Of a DNA stretch of 64,000 nucleotides, positions 11,988-22,796 are shown piece by piece. The notes below the pieces were generated by a model. The model had not been told where the DNA came from. It saw only the letters and a list, made by a program, of their open reading frames with translations, and made no database searches. This stretch comes from Paramarasmius palmivorus (Eukaryota; Basidiomycota; Agaricomycetes; Agaricales; Marasmiaceae). Position 1 is the stretch's first letter, and each line of letters opens with the position of its first letter. The translations under genes were made by a program, and so were the position numbers. The DNA is taken from assembly GCA_037176845.1 (NCBI GenBank), contig JAYKXP010000018.1, positions 62,001 through 126,000 on the forward strand, written 5' to 3'.

Positions 11988-13448
11988 TCAAGTTTCTTCA
12001 TTACGACCTTCACGTCCTATCTCTTCATCGAGATAATTGGGGAGGTGAAGTGAACCATTTTCATCGTAGCAAACCGCATCCTGTTGAATTGCTTGCCGTA
12101 TATGAAGAACACTTCGGCTGGTAAGCACGACATGCAAAACACGAATCGTCCTGTTTGACAAGTCGGGTTAATGAACAGTATTTCATGAGGAGTGAGGAAT
12201 AACACGAACGTCATGAGAAGGTAATTGAAGGTGCCCTGTTCGACATGACTTGGTTTAGATGGCAAGAAATAGAGTTGGAGAAGTTGTACGTACTCGGTTA
12301 GTGAGGATTACTACGACACTGGCGATAGAAAGAGCTGGGAAACATAGCGTCAATGCTGCTCCACTTAGTTCAATGGGCAACATACTGATGATGAGCAGGT
12401 AGTATAACGCGCCGTCCCGATACGCTACGTTGAAAAGAGTAGCGTACTTGCGATTTTTGTCTGTTCTAACTCTTAGTACCAAGGTGCGCACGGACTGAAT
12501 AAGCAAATACTTGCAAGCAGGATAACCGCAATAAACGAGAAGGCATAAGATCACTAAAATAGGCACATTATTAGGTGCTACTTGAGAAAAAGGAGAGGCT
12601 AACCAGTTCGATATATAGCAGATAGTATCCAGGCCAGGTACACCATTGAAGGCCCGCCATAAACTATGCAAAGGGCTTCGGTTTTGTCACTGACGTTCTG
12701 CCGACCTGTACCGAGGGGAGCTGGCGTAACTAGCGAAAGGAACATCAGCTATGAAGTAGACAAGGGGCTTAACACGCACATTCGGTGAACCGGAACAAAT
12801 CAGTCATCACAACGAATGTCGGTAGCATATACAGGGCGAAAAAGATGATGAGATACGTCGAGAGTCGGTGGAATTGCTCCTGGCAGATAGCCCAGGCTCG
12901 TAGCGTAAGCACGACTAAACCACAGTTAGCAGTGAAATCTGGGTTGAAGAAAACTGACAGATACCTTCGGAGACTGTCATCCCTATCGTATGCATCCCTT
13001 GAGCATAGCTTTAGTAGTCCATCGAGTGTCATGGGCATTTCTACTGACAATGGCATATGTTGAGAATCGTTGTACACTCCTGTGTTGATAAGCCAGGTGT
13101 AACAGCGCCTAGAAGAAATTTAGCGTACATTGAAGTTTGGCGAAGAGAGTCCAGAACACACCATACAGAAGAAGACTTGCAGTGTCTACAAACGGCAGGT
13201 ATCTCTGGATGAGATATAAAAGTTTGACCCATGTCATTGGGGCGAACCATATCAGCTCGACTTCCATGTCCAAGGTCAGAACATAGTCGTATAAGAAGAG
13301 AGCCGCCGATGAGACTATTGGATGATGAGCTGAAGAATGTTTACGAGGGAAGAGAGTAGACACCTATGAAGTACTGGAGATCATTGAGTTGAGTAACCGG
13401 GGAAAAAAAGCTGTGAACACATACCACCTCTAGCAAATCACCCTGCAT
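11988..13448 (-). CDS. DUF6533-domain multi-pass membrane protein
   Basis: The N-terminal domain reads ALFLYDYVLTLDMEVELIW, then KLLYLIQRYLPFVDTASLLL. This is the DUF6533 signature that heads a very large family of seven-helix membrane proteins in Agaricomycetes whose function is unknown. Downstream helices include LVVLTLRAWAIC and a YRDGALYYLLIISMLP segment, both usual in the family. The start codon is taken at 13448, giving MQGDLLEVV; a 34-nt intron then joins it to the DUF6533 core, which is short for this genome, so the first junction is uncertain. The 3' end is also uncertain: one splice choice stops at 12017, another gives an acidic tail stopping at 11988. It lies head-to-tail upstream of nothing obviously related. 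Confidence 0.75.
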
Positions 13449-14075
13449 AGACCAGCAGGGAAACCTTCCCTCAGACTGCAGCAAACACGCGAACCTTGAC
13501 GTTGCAGCCTGCGTCTAATGCCTGAGCCCACCTAAGAAGCTTGCCGATGTATCGAGGTGGAGAGGAAAAGGCAAGAGGAGTGACATTTCGCAAGGAAACC
13601 CGTAAAATGCGAATGCCGATCAGTGCGATCCAGTTCCCCACGCACCGTCGGCTGTCAGTTCAACTTGTCCCGACGGGCGTTCCGAATTATATTCTTTTGA
13701 CCCTCCGATAAGAAATTTTGATTCTATGTACATTGAGACTCATTCCGCTCGTACTTGATGAGGCTCGACTCGTATAGATTCCGACTGATGCTGTTTAAAT
13801 TTATTGCAGGGCCGGGAATAGATTGGTAGAGGGATCAACAACATGTAAGTAATGCCAATGTATGGCTACTGAGATCTCCCACATCGAGTGTTTTGCATCG
13901 TGGAAGACACGACGAAGAATTGCTCGATCGAGCACCAGTACTTGTCATCGATGTTGTATGATCTATAAGAGGTTATCTTGATGGTGAGGGTAAGGTTGCG
14001 GTATTTTGGAGATACCGTTCGAGAGGACTTTGATTTGTCGTGTGGCGTCGGGAAAGTAGTTAGACCGATGCTCAG
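13449..14075. other. Intergenic, nothing recognised
   Basis: No coding frame, repeat or RNA signature stands out on either strand. The right half is moderately AT-rich. It should contain the promoter of the DUF6533 gene. Confidence 0.4.
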
Positions 14076-14079
14076 CGCT

Positions 14080-14510
14080 CAGCGCTCATCGAAGACCATA
14101 GATGAGGAGTAATCTGGAGTATGGCCTTCCCGGTACCAGGGATGTCATTGAGTAGTCGCAACCACTCATAACAAGAGAGAATCCTACTGCATCGTAAGGA
14201 AGGGAGAATGCATGTCTCGAGCCATATTTCTGTGGGAACTTTGCGACGTGCAGAAAGGAAACTTTTCCGCTGCAAGAATGAGGCCGTTCCGAGGGCTTTC
14301 GGTGAAACCAATTGCGTTGCGATGGCTAATAGACGTAGCGACTCATTTCGTCCTTTTCTATCAAGTCGGAGATACGGTCGATGTCTGCTTCTGAAGGCTA
14401 TAGATTTTCCCGAAAATCGTTTATTGGTATAAGTGGGCGAACGCATGGAATGAACGCGTTGTCGCATGTGGAGCAAAGAGGGATGTGAACTACCGTCTCT
14501 TACATTCTAG
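14080..14510 (-). pseudogene. Decayed F-box gene fragment
   Basis: Read on the minus strand, three frames each carry a piece of an Agaricomycete F-box protein in the right order. First comes CSTCDNAFIPCVRPLIPIND, like the Cys-rich head of these proteins. Next is a coiled segment EADIDRISDLIEKDEMSR. Last is the F-box itself with KVPTEIWLE and ITPHLWSSM, matching the LPxEIW and TPxLWSS pattern of the family. Stops and frame changes separate the pieces, and there is no leucine-rich-repeat body downstream. Splicing could rescue some junctions but not all of them, so I call it a pseudogene. A heavily spliced short gene is the alternative. Confidence 0.55.
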
Positions 14511-14893
14511 AAGTCAAAAAGAGTACCGAGTACTGAAAATAGTGATGGTGGTCCAAAAAGAGGGGCTTGCCGGGTGCTGATCACGACAAGGCGTCAAGAC
14601 AGTCTGCTTTTGAACGCAAGCTTCGCCATACATACGAGTATTCTTTGACTTCATATTGAGCTTGTATTAGGGAATGCTCTTCAATTTTTACAATACTGTA
14701 CTAGTAATTACAACTGGCTTGAGCAGAATCCCAAAGCCCTACTCGGCAAACACCGAGATATTTACCAGTATTTACCTAAAGCCACCGGGACAAAGACTGG
14801 CCAACAGAACAAGATTCGGACACAAATTTCTATCCTGACATCGTTGCTGCCGTTCCTCAAGACACCTTCGCCAAAACAAAACCTTCCCAGAAA

Positions 14894-15506
14894 ATGGCAA
14901 GTAATCGACTACGAGCAAACACATTCGACGATGCTAACGATCGTGTTTTCTAGCCTCCCAAGAAAGTCAAAGCCCCAAAGGAAGACAACACCATCTCTCT
15001 CGGTCCCCAGGTCGCTGAGGGTGAACTCGTCTTCGGTGTCGCTCACATCTTCGCCTCTTTCAATGACACCTTCGTGCACGTTACCGATCTTTCTGGGAAG
15101 GAAACCATTTCTCGTGTCACCGGTTCGTCGAAAGCAATCTCTTCTTGAGCTTTTCACATATCAGATTTCAGGTGGCATGAAGGTCAAGGCTGACCGTGAC
15201 GAATCTTCGCCTTACGCTGCTATGTTGGCTGCTCAGGATGTCGCCACACGATGCCGTGAGGTCGGAATCACCGCTCTCCACATCAAGCTTCGCGCTACTG
15301 GGGGTACTGGAACCAAGACTCCTGGACCTGGAGCACAGAGCGCTCTCCGTGCCCTCGCCCGTGCTGGTATGAGAATCGGCAGGATTGAGGACGTTACCCC
15401 TGTTCCCACTGACTCTACCAGACGCAAGGTAAGTATACTCTTGTCGTCTTTCTTTAGCGTTTACTTATACATATCGTAGGGTGGTCGCCGTGGTCGCCGT
15501 CTCTGA
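14894..15506 (+). CDS. RPS14: 40S ribosomal protein uS11 (RPS14)
   Basis: Exons 14894-14896, 14954-15122, 15172-15428 and 15480-15506 encode a small-subunit protein of about 151 residues that binds 18S rRNA at the platform. The core runs through [59 protein letters not shown] and [20 protein letters not shown], and ends in the invariant GGRRGRRL. The first exon appears to be the ATG alone, followed by an intron beginning GCAAGT and ending TTTCTAG, with a GCTAAC branch site. This GC-AG reading gives [16 protein letters not shown] alternative (14901 to the AAG at 14962) would give MAKVKAPKE, so the first residues are not certain. Confidence 0.95.
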
Positions 15507-16565
15507 TTTACGGGACTTGGGTTGGGCGTTATCATGCATTACATTCCATGTGTTTACTTGCTATGTGTAACTCCCTATGATGCTAAAATAGATGTCGCCG
15601 CTGACACGCAGCAGACCTCGCATTGTAAAGATGTGAACTGCCCCGTGGTCGCACAGTTGTATCTGTACCAGGCCTTTCACTTTTGAACACGACGACATAC
15701 ATGAACAGTTTCGAGTACATAGATGTATTCGACACCTCTACAACCTAAGTGTGCTCGTTACTTATAAGCTAGGAACTTGGGAACGCATTCCAATGACTTG
15801 GGCGCTAATCTTCCTTGTGCATGAACCACAATCTTGTCGGAGGCACGGTTTGGCTCCTCGTCTTCTACTTTTGCAACACACGAATCCAGTTGAAGATTGA
15901 ACCACCATCTCGAGCAAAAAAGAGACCTGGTGATGCTGTGGTGAGTTACGCACTCATCACCCTCGAATGCTGTAGACACAATGGTATTTAATTGTCTTAG
16001 ATTCTCCCGTTAAATTTCTTCCAAACTATGGACTCTTGACTTCGGAAACTCTCACACACACGGTCGAAACTGTCGAGAAGAATGCGGGAGATGCCCATAG
16101 GTTGATTGGTCACCAGGTCAGAAACTATGGGAAGCCTGGAAGGAAGGAAGGTAACCGGCAGTTGACTGTGCTTCGCTATGTGCCAGGATCTTTCTTGTGC
16201 TCCAAGCCAAAACACGAAAGCTGCCACGGACATGTGTATAGCTTGCATCCTCAAGCTGGTTAATCCGTCACAAATCTCCAAGACTTGCAAAGCAATTGGG
16301 CACTAGATCTTTACGCTTGCTTGACAATGCTATAGGTCATGGGCAATCTTTAGAAGCCCATTACTCACCTTATGACCTCTAAAGATGCGACGAATGCCTC
16401 CTCATCCACCCGCATGCCGTTTATGTATAGTAACAAGTGAGCTTACCTATGCCTTAACCCGTCTTTTGGTTCTCAGCAAAGACTTTAGGAAGAACACGGA
16501 CACGCTTTTAGTCTCCACGCGCAAGGCTTCGTTCCTCAAGTGCCCACTTCACTCTCTGCCTGGAC
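15507..16565. other. Intergenic with an unconfirmed minus-strand open frame
   Basis: The best open frame is 15997-16290 on the minus strand (98 codons, with a hydrophobic MSVAAFVFWLGAQ stretch and ISRILLDSFDRVCESF). A second frame at 15758-15979 could be a later exon. I recognise no family, and splice sites joining them are weak. I therefore do not call a gene. The rest should be the 3' end of RPS14 and the promoter of the MFS gene. Confidence 0.3.
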
Positions 16566-18687
16566 ATGTCCAACCTTCTTGATAACAAATATGCTGCCTC
16601 TGCAGCGGAGAAACGCGACATCGAGATAAGTGAGGCGGAAACTTCACCTCAAGCAAGTTCTCCGGAGGAAGAACCGTTCGTAGAAGGTGGATTCATTGGT
16701 TGGATGACTGTTGTTGGGGCGTACGTCGAATATCTGGCATTAAGCTTTCTGATTCTGATCAAATCGTATATTCCAGTTGGTTTTGTATGTTTGGGACGTT
16801 TGGGTGAGCGACATGCGACACTCGAGATACCGTCCATGTGCTAATGCCCTGCTTAAGTTGTATCTTCTCCTTTGGCGTATACCAAGGTCATATCCTCCCT
16901 TCAATTGAAATCTCATACTTACGTCTTACCAGACTTCTACACGCGCATCTATCTCACTGAACAGTCAACAAGTAGCATTGCGTTCGTGCACAATTTTCGT
17001 CTTGGATAACTCAGTGACTCAACCGGAAACATGGCAGATGGATCGGTAGCATCGGCCTTACATTGCCATTTCTTTTTGGTGTCTTCTCTGGAGCATATCA
17101 CGACAAAGGCTATTTCTATCCCCTTGTCTGGTTTGGAAACATTCTATTCGTATTCTCGTGCGTTGCGATCAGAATCAGTTAAAACAAGCATCGAGCTGAC
17201 CGCATGTATTCCAAGGCTTTTCATGCTATCCCTCGCACAACCACATCGCTACTATCAGGTATGTTTTATTGTTAACCGTCCCATCGCCTGCTAACAGGAA
17301 GCAGGTTTTCCTCGCTCAGGGGCTGGGTATGGGCTTAGGCATTGGTTTCTTATTTGTACCGTGTATCAGCGTTCCTTCCCACTTCTTCCGCCGCCACCAG
17401 GGCTTCGCCTGCGGTATCATCGTAAGCGGTATTTCCGCTGGCGCTGTGGTTTTACCTATCAGTGAGTATTCCGCTTGCGGTCTTGTAGTCGTGGGTTAAT
17501 GTTAAACAGTGCTCAAGTACGTGGAATGCTCCTCTTTTCAAACCTGCAGTGAACTTACGCCCCTCAAGTACACTCCTTCCTCGCATCGGTTTTGGGCCAG
17601 CTGTTAGAGCGACCGCTTACGTTGTTCTCGGAACATCCTCAATTGGCTGCTTGCTCATGCGTGCACGATATCCACCTCGCATCCAGTACGGACCTGCAGA
17701 CATTCGGGGTATCATGCGTGATGCTCCTTTCTTTATTGCTATCTGTGGGTACGTAGATCGTGTTTATTTAGGGAGTGAAGTATTGACGGTGTTCTCATCA
17801 GGTCAGGAGTCACCACACTCGGCCTCTATTTCCCAAGTGCGCCTATACTCTTTGCTCGTGTAGTATCGTCCGCCCTAATGTGCTGGTGTGCGTCTACAGT
17901 AATATACATGCAACTGTTTGCGGTTTTGCACGATATAGACGCTAACCTTGCTTTTTATTCCGTGCGTATAAGAGTTTCAAGTTTTCCTTCTGCTGATCAG
18001 TGCTGTGTTTTGCAGCTGGCGATCATTAACGGCAGTGGTGGTGTAGCGCGCCTTCTCTCAAGTTACTGTGCAGATAGATTTGGCGCATTTAATGTCATGA
18101 TCCCTGAAATCGTCATATCTGGGGCGGTAATCCTAGCGATTTTGGGCGTGTGAGTATCAAGTCGTTGGAACCACGGAATCAGCACACTCAGTACATTTCA
18201 TACCTCTAGAAATGGATCGGCGTCACTGATCGTGGTCAGCGTTATCTATGGGTTTTTCTCCGGAGCATGTAAGTCGATTTCTACATCTGAATATTATCAA
18301 TTGCTTCTGAACATACGCTTTGAAGATCTCTCCCTCGTGATACCTGCTTTCGCCGCCTTCTCTCGGTCGCCAGCAGAAACAGGGTCGGCAACCAGTCGCC
18401 TTTTGACCGATTAAGATTCTGAGTTTTTTTACTAGAGCACGGAACGGGTTCGGGGTTGGCCTCGGAAGTTTTGGTGTTTTGGTGGCTTCGCCAGTTCAAG
18501 GGGCAATCTTGGGATCAGAGTTCCAGTGGGGTAGAACGATTGCTTTTTCTGCGGTATGCGGATTCGGCTAGCATGCAACCTTGCTCTTGTTGACCCTACA
18601 TTTCAGGCCATTACCATTTGTGGCGCGTTTATATTTGCCATTGCAGGCGTCGGTCTTGCAAAGCGTTTAGGGACACGGCGAGTCTAG
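16566..18687 (+). CDS. Monocarboxylate-type MFS transporter
   Basis: Many short exons encode a 12-helix major facilitator of the monocarboxylate porter (MCT) branch in the plasma membrane. Its hydrophilic, acidic N-terminus runs from MSNLLDNKYAASAAEKRD to EEEPFVEGGFIGW. The family motif region follows as GFIGWMTVVGA and then an FGVYQDFY segment. Helix-rich exons include LPFLFGVFSGAYHDKGY, GLGMGLGIGFLFVPC, HQGFACGIIVSGISAGAVVL, and near the end GNGFGVGLGSFGVLVASPVQG and ITICGAFIFAIAGVGLAKRL. Such proteins carry monocarboxylates or related small acids with protons; the true substrate is unknown. The central loop is short, as usual in fungal members. No cluster partner for it is seen nearby. Confidence 0.85.
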
Positions 18688-18822
18688 CCGATGAATTTAG
18701 CATTAAAACCGCGCCATGAATGAAGGGGTCATGTAAAGACATTAAATTGCGCGTAAAGTATCGTAAATGATTTTTTTTCGGTGTACTAGTAGTCCCAAAC
18801 TAGAAACTAAGAAAGGTGTCCA

Positions 18823-20030
18823 TTACTCGGCCGAATATGCAGGAGGAGGCCTTTCCCCACCCTGTGTGCTAGTACCGACACCATTCTCATCCACTTCGTT
18901 CTGGACAAAGAACCCTGTTTTCTCTCTTCCCCGTGAATGAGGCCGGCTCGAACCATCAGGGCTCGCCCCACTAACGCTCAGTGTAGGCTCTGTGGCCGGA
19001 TATCCCTGGGTCCGCTGTGCTCCTGGATCCATCGCGCTGAAGCTGACAGGCCTTCCCTTGCCGGGGCTACTATGCGATTGCGAATAACCTCCCTGGAAGT
19101 AGTCGCCAGGACCCTGTTGTGAATGCTGGTAGGCGCTTGATTGGTATGGACTCAGGACGTCGGGATGTCCTGCACTTTCTGCATATCCTGTGTGGTTCAT
19201 AGGCGGATACATATGGCTGGGATGAGGATGATGTTCCGACGAATCAGAGTATGGTGCGTATTGGGACGGGTAATAATTTGACATGGGTCGCGATCCTGAC
19301 ATGGGAGGTGTCATGGGGGTAGGCGGCGTCATGGGTGTAGGGGGAATGTGACCCTGTTGAGGAACATAAGGGTTTGGCATTATTTTCGGTTCGGGCTCGG
19401 TGACAATAGGGTCGGGATCGGGGAACTTGATATTGTCAAAGACATCGTCCCACCTGCGACGCCGCTTGATGAGATACCAGACAAGGACGATGATTATGAT
19501 GAGACCGACAACTCCTCCTACAACTCCTCCAATTATCGCTCCAAGATTACTATCTGAGGAAGAGGTTCCGCTGTTAGAGGCGTTGCTGTTATTCCCAGTG
19601 GTAGGCATAGTGTCGGAGCTGACGGTAGTAGTGATCACCAGGGTAGTAACGTCGCCGTTGGGAAGAGTTGAAGTGGTAGATGTAGTGGTGACCGGAGGCG
19701 GAATGACGGTACACGAGGAGTGAAATGAAGTCGTATAGACCGTTTGTACTACCGGAACAGCCGTGGTGAATGGTACCTGCACAACTGCAGTTTCCGCTGT
19801 CGGAAAGTGAGAACCCAAGAAGTACATGATAAAAAAGGATACTTACGAAGGACGACTAAGGTGGTGGTCGTGCAACGCCCAGTCGACGCTCCAGTCTGGG
19901 TCGAGCACACAGAACTGAATGTAGTTGTCCCAGGGATGGTACTCGTAGAGGTAGTGGTACCAGTCGAAAAGCTCGTGGTAGTAACCACCGACGAGGTTTC
20001 AACACCTGATGAAGTACAGCTCGTAGACAT
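18823..20030 (-). CDS. Single-pass membrane protein with Ser/Thr/Cys-rich ectodomain (copy A)
   Basis: Two exons (19847-20030 and 18823-19796) are joined by a GT-AG intron. The ectodomain is Thr/Ser-rich with scattered cysteines and starts MSTSCTSSGVETSSVVTTTS. There is one membrane helix (GGVVGGVVGLIIIIVLVWYL), followed by the stop-transfer sequence IKRRRRWDDVFDNI. The cytoplasmic tail is Pro-rich with three TPMTPP-type repeats and ends PPPAYSAE. No signal peptide is visible at the start codon chosen, so an upstream exon may be missing or the protein may insert by its helix alone. The layout resembles fungal wall-stress-sensor-like or mucin-like surface proteins, but no named domain is present. 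It is a tandem paralogue of the next gene. Confidence 0.7.
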
Positions 20031-21120
20031 CCTCTCTATGCGGGCCGGGGAAGAAGATGCAGCGAGTGTAGAGGAGAAAGGAAAAATATAGTTGGCTATT
20101 GTTTATATTGACAAGGCCAGATAAAGGAGGCAAAACTAGATGTCTCGCTTGTGGGTGACTCCTGTCTTGACAGGTGAATGAATAGCCTCCGGGAAGCAGG
20201 ATCGTGAACGTGAAACGGTGTCCGGGCTTCTGAAACGCCATTATATCTCTGCCGTAATGCTTCGAGGAGAATTCAGACGAGTTTGAGGATTGAAAGAGAT
20301 TGAAAGAGGTCGAAGAAAGATGTTCGAGGGGCTTTTCATGGCGAGGTTGATCATGTCCATGGTACCTGAACATCAATGTTAGCCTAAGCCCCTTTGACAT
20401 GAATTGAAGCCTACCAAGCCTTTAATCCTGTGATTGTCTTGGAAGGCACATACATTCCAGAGTCCAGATTGGGTCTGTGATCGTAGATTGGTGGTTGCGA
20501 AAATACTACTTCTAGGAAGAAGGAAAAGTAGGATCTATTGACCACTTTCAATAAATGAACCTAGTCGAGTCGTTGATATTCACCTTGAAAATCGTATATC
20601 TTGCACTCTGCCATCCAAAGACCTATTTCCGCGTAGTTAGAAGCCAGCACGACTCATGACCTAACCCCGTTCACGATCGATTGACTTCTTTCTCTTCATA
20701 ATACAGGCTGTTCCTTAAAATGTTTTGAATTCTGGTACCAGAAGATGGCTAGGTCAATGTGAATTCAGCGGGCAAAGACGCGAGACCCACCAGGTTGAGA
20801 ATGCTAGTCATGGTCAATGGTTTGCTTCTGAAGAAACTGGATGAAAGAGCTCAGACTCGGAGCCCACATAAGAAACGAGCGTCGTGTTCATGGCTCTTAG
20901 CTGGAGTCAGTTATTACCCATCACGTGCAAATTCTGCGCGACGCGTCAATTATGTCACGCCGTCATTCGGATCCAACTTAGTGCCAGAAAAAAACTTAAG
21001 GCAACATTGAAGGTAGACCATGATATCGTTACATTGCACGGTGAATTCACAAGACCAAAAACGTATCCATACAGTAATATACAGAGTGAAAGAAAACCAT
21101 TTTGAAGCTACAAACATCAT
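20031..21120. other. Intergenic between the two surface-protein paralogues
   Basis: Open frames on both strands are short and unlike known families. The region should hold the promoter of copy A. I see no repeat that would explain the tandem duplication. Confidence 0.4.
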
Positions 21121-22451
21121 TCATTCCTCGTAAGCAGGAGGGGGATGATCCTCAGTCTGCCGTTGGCGGCTCCCTTCTGCATGGGTGCTGTGATCAGGTG
21201 TTGCATTGGACGCTCCTTTCATGGGAGTTATGGAACTAGTCCCAAGACTCTCCTCGACGATTGCCGGTTGTTGACTAAACCGAGCGTTCTTCTCATCAGG
21301 ATTGTGTATAAAGCGCGTTGGGGCAAGCGCTGCGAACCCTGGAGCCATAGACGACGAAGCGTTCTCCGCGCTTCCACCTCCGCTACCACTACCACTACCA
21401 CTGACGACGGATGATATGGATGGCAATCGTTGATGGGTTGGAGTAACACCAAGTTGACCAGCTTGCCCTTGACCTTGGAACCCAGGCGAACTAGGAGGTG
21501 TGTTCGCTGGACTCATATTGCTCATTAGGGGCTGATGACTGCTGGTACGTGACCACGGTCCGGTACTAGCGCTGTATACACTCGTACTGCCATGGGATGT
21601 CATCGAAGGTCCGCGCTGCACGCCAACCGCACCTCCTTCACTACTGAAGGCGAGCGAAGACATGCCGTCCTCGGTAGTAGGAGCGCCAACCGCACCGTAG
21701 ACGTATGGTTTGGGCTCCGTATCGATGTTGCCAGCAGGGATATCGTTGACGTCAAAGTCGTCAAAGACGTCGTTCCATTTGCGTCTGCGCTTGAGGACAT
21801 ACCAGATGGCGATGGCGATTAGAATCAACACGCCAATACCACCGACTACACCGCCTACAATGGGGCCAGTATTCGATGAGGTTTGGGCTGCTGGAGGCGT
21901 GGGAGAAGGAGAAGAGGATTGTCCTTCCGCAGCAACGGTGGCGGTCGATACGATGGTAGAAAGGACGGTTGTCGGACTACCAGCCGAGTTGGTAGTGACG
22001 GCTTGAGTGGTGTAAGTAGTTGTCTGGGTCTGGGTCTGAGTTTGTGTCTGAGTTTGAGTGTATGTGTCTGGTTGTGGTGTGGAGATGACAGTGCATGAAG
22101 AACCCCATTGCGTAGATAATCGACTCGACGTGATAGTGCTGGTGAAAGTTGTGGAAATAGATGACACCACAGTGCTTTCTATAAGTTGTCATGTGAGTTT
22201 TGGACGAATGAAAACCAAAGTTTGAACTAACCTGGCCGTATCGTGCTAGTGCTTGAGCTGGGCGTACACTGCCCATATGGGGTACCGCCGCTACTGGCCG
22301 CTGATGAAGGGGTAGGGGAACATGGGATGACTGAGACCGATAATGAGGGTGGAATAATGCTGTGAGTTGTTGTGTAAGTGGTGGCGACCGTCGTTGTCGT
22401 CCAGCTCTCTGTCGAGGTGTACGTCGGGGTCGTTGTACAGGAAGTCGACAT
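21121..22451 (-). CDS. Single-pass membrane protein with Ser/Thr-rich ectodomain (copy B)
   Basis: Exons 22232-22451 and 21121-22178 are joined by one intron. The start MSTSCTTTPTYTSTES parallels copy A. The ectodomain holds a run of Thr-Gln dipeptides, DTYTQTQTQTQTQTQTTTY, encoded by a short tandem repeat at about 22020-22065. The helix IVGGVVGGIGVLILIAIAIW is followed by YVLKRRRKWNDVFDDFDV, which matches the post-helix motif of copy A closely. The cytoplasmic tail is long, Ser/Gly-rich (GSGSGSGGGS) and ends PPPAYEE, again like copy A's PPPAYSAE. The shared ends suggest a conserved cytoplasmic partner. The function is unknown; a surface sensor or adhesin is plausible by layout only. Confidence 0.7.
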
Positions 22452-22796
22452 GATGGGCGAAAAGGCCGTAGGCGTTCATCCTTGTCTATTGCGAGGATAA
22501 ATAGCATTCTTGTGTGACGAAAGAGTCCATAGCGGGCGGGGACAGACATGTCTCACAGTCCGAGTCGAGCAGGCACAGGTTGAGACTGGCATCAGAGATC
22601 CCAAAAAGTCTCATAGATCTGTTCAATTCGAACAAGAAAGTTCGAGGGCCTGTGCAATAGGCAGTGAAACGAAGAATGAAGCTGCATGATGGTGGTAGTC
22701 GCTGACAGAGAGAACGAACAAAACTAGCGCCGAGAGTAGACCAGAGAAGCGCCCACTTTCATGCATATGTAACCTACAAGGGGAACTAATTAAATA
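22452..22796. other. Intergenic, promoter of copy B
   Basis: Nothing beyond weak open frames is seen. It contains the upstream region of the surface-protein gene at 22451 and the 3' end of the Rieske-DUF455 gene. Confidence 0.4.

Noticed and set aside
15758..16290. Two minus-strand open frames that might form a two-exon gene
   Set aside because: The joining splice sites are weak and neither piece resembles a known family; noted only as an unconfirmed frame.
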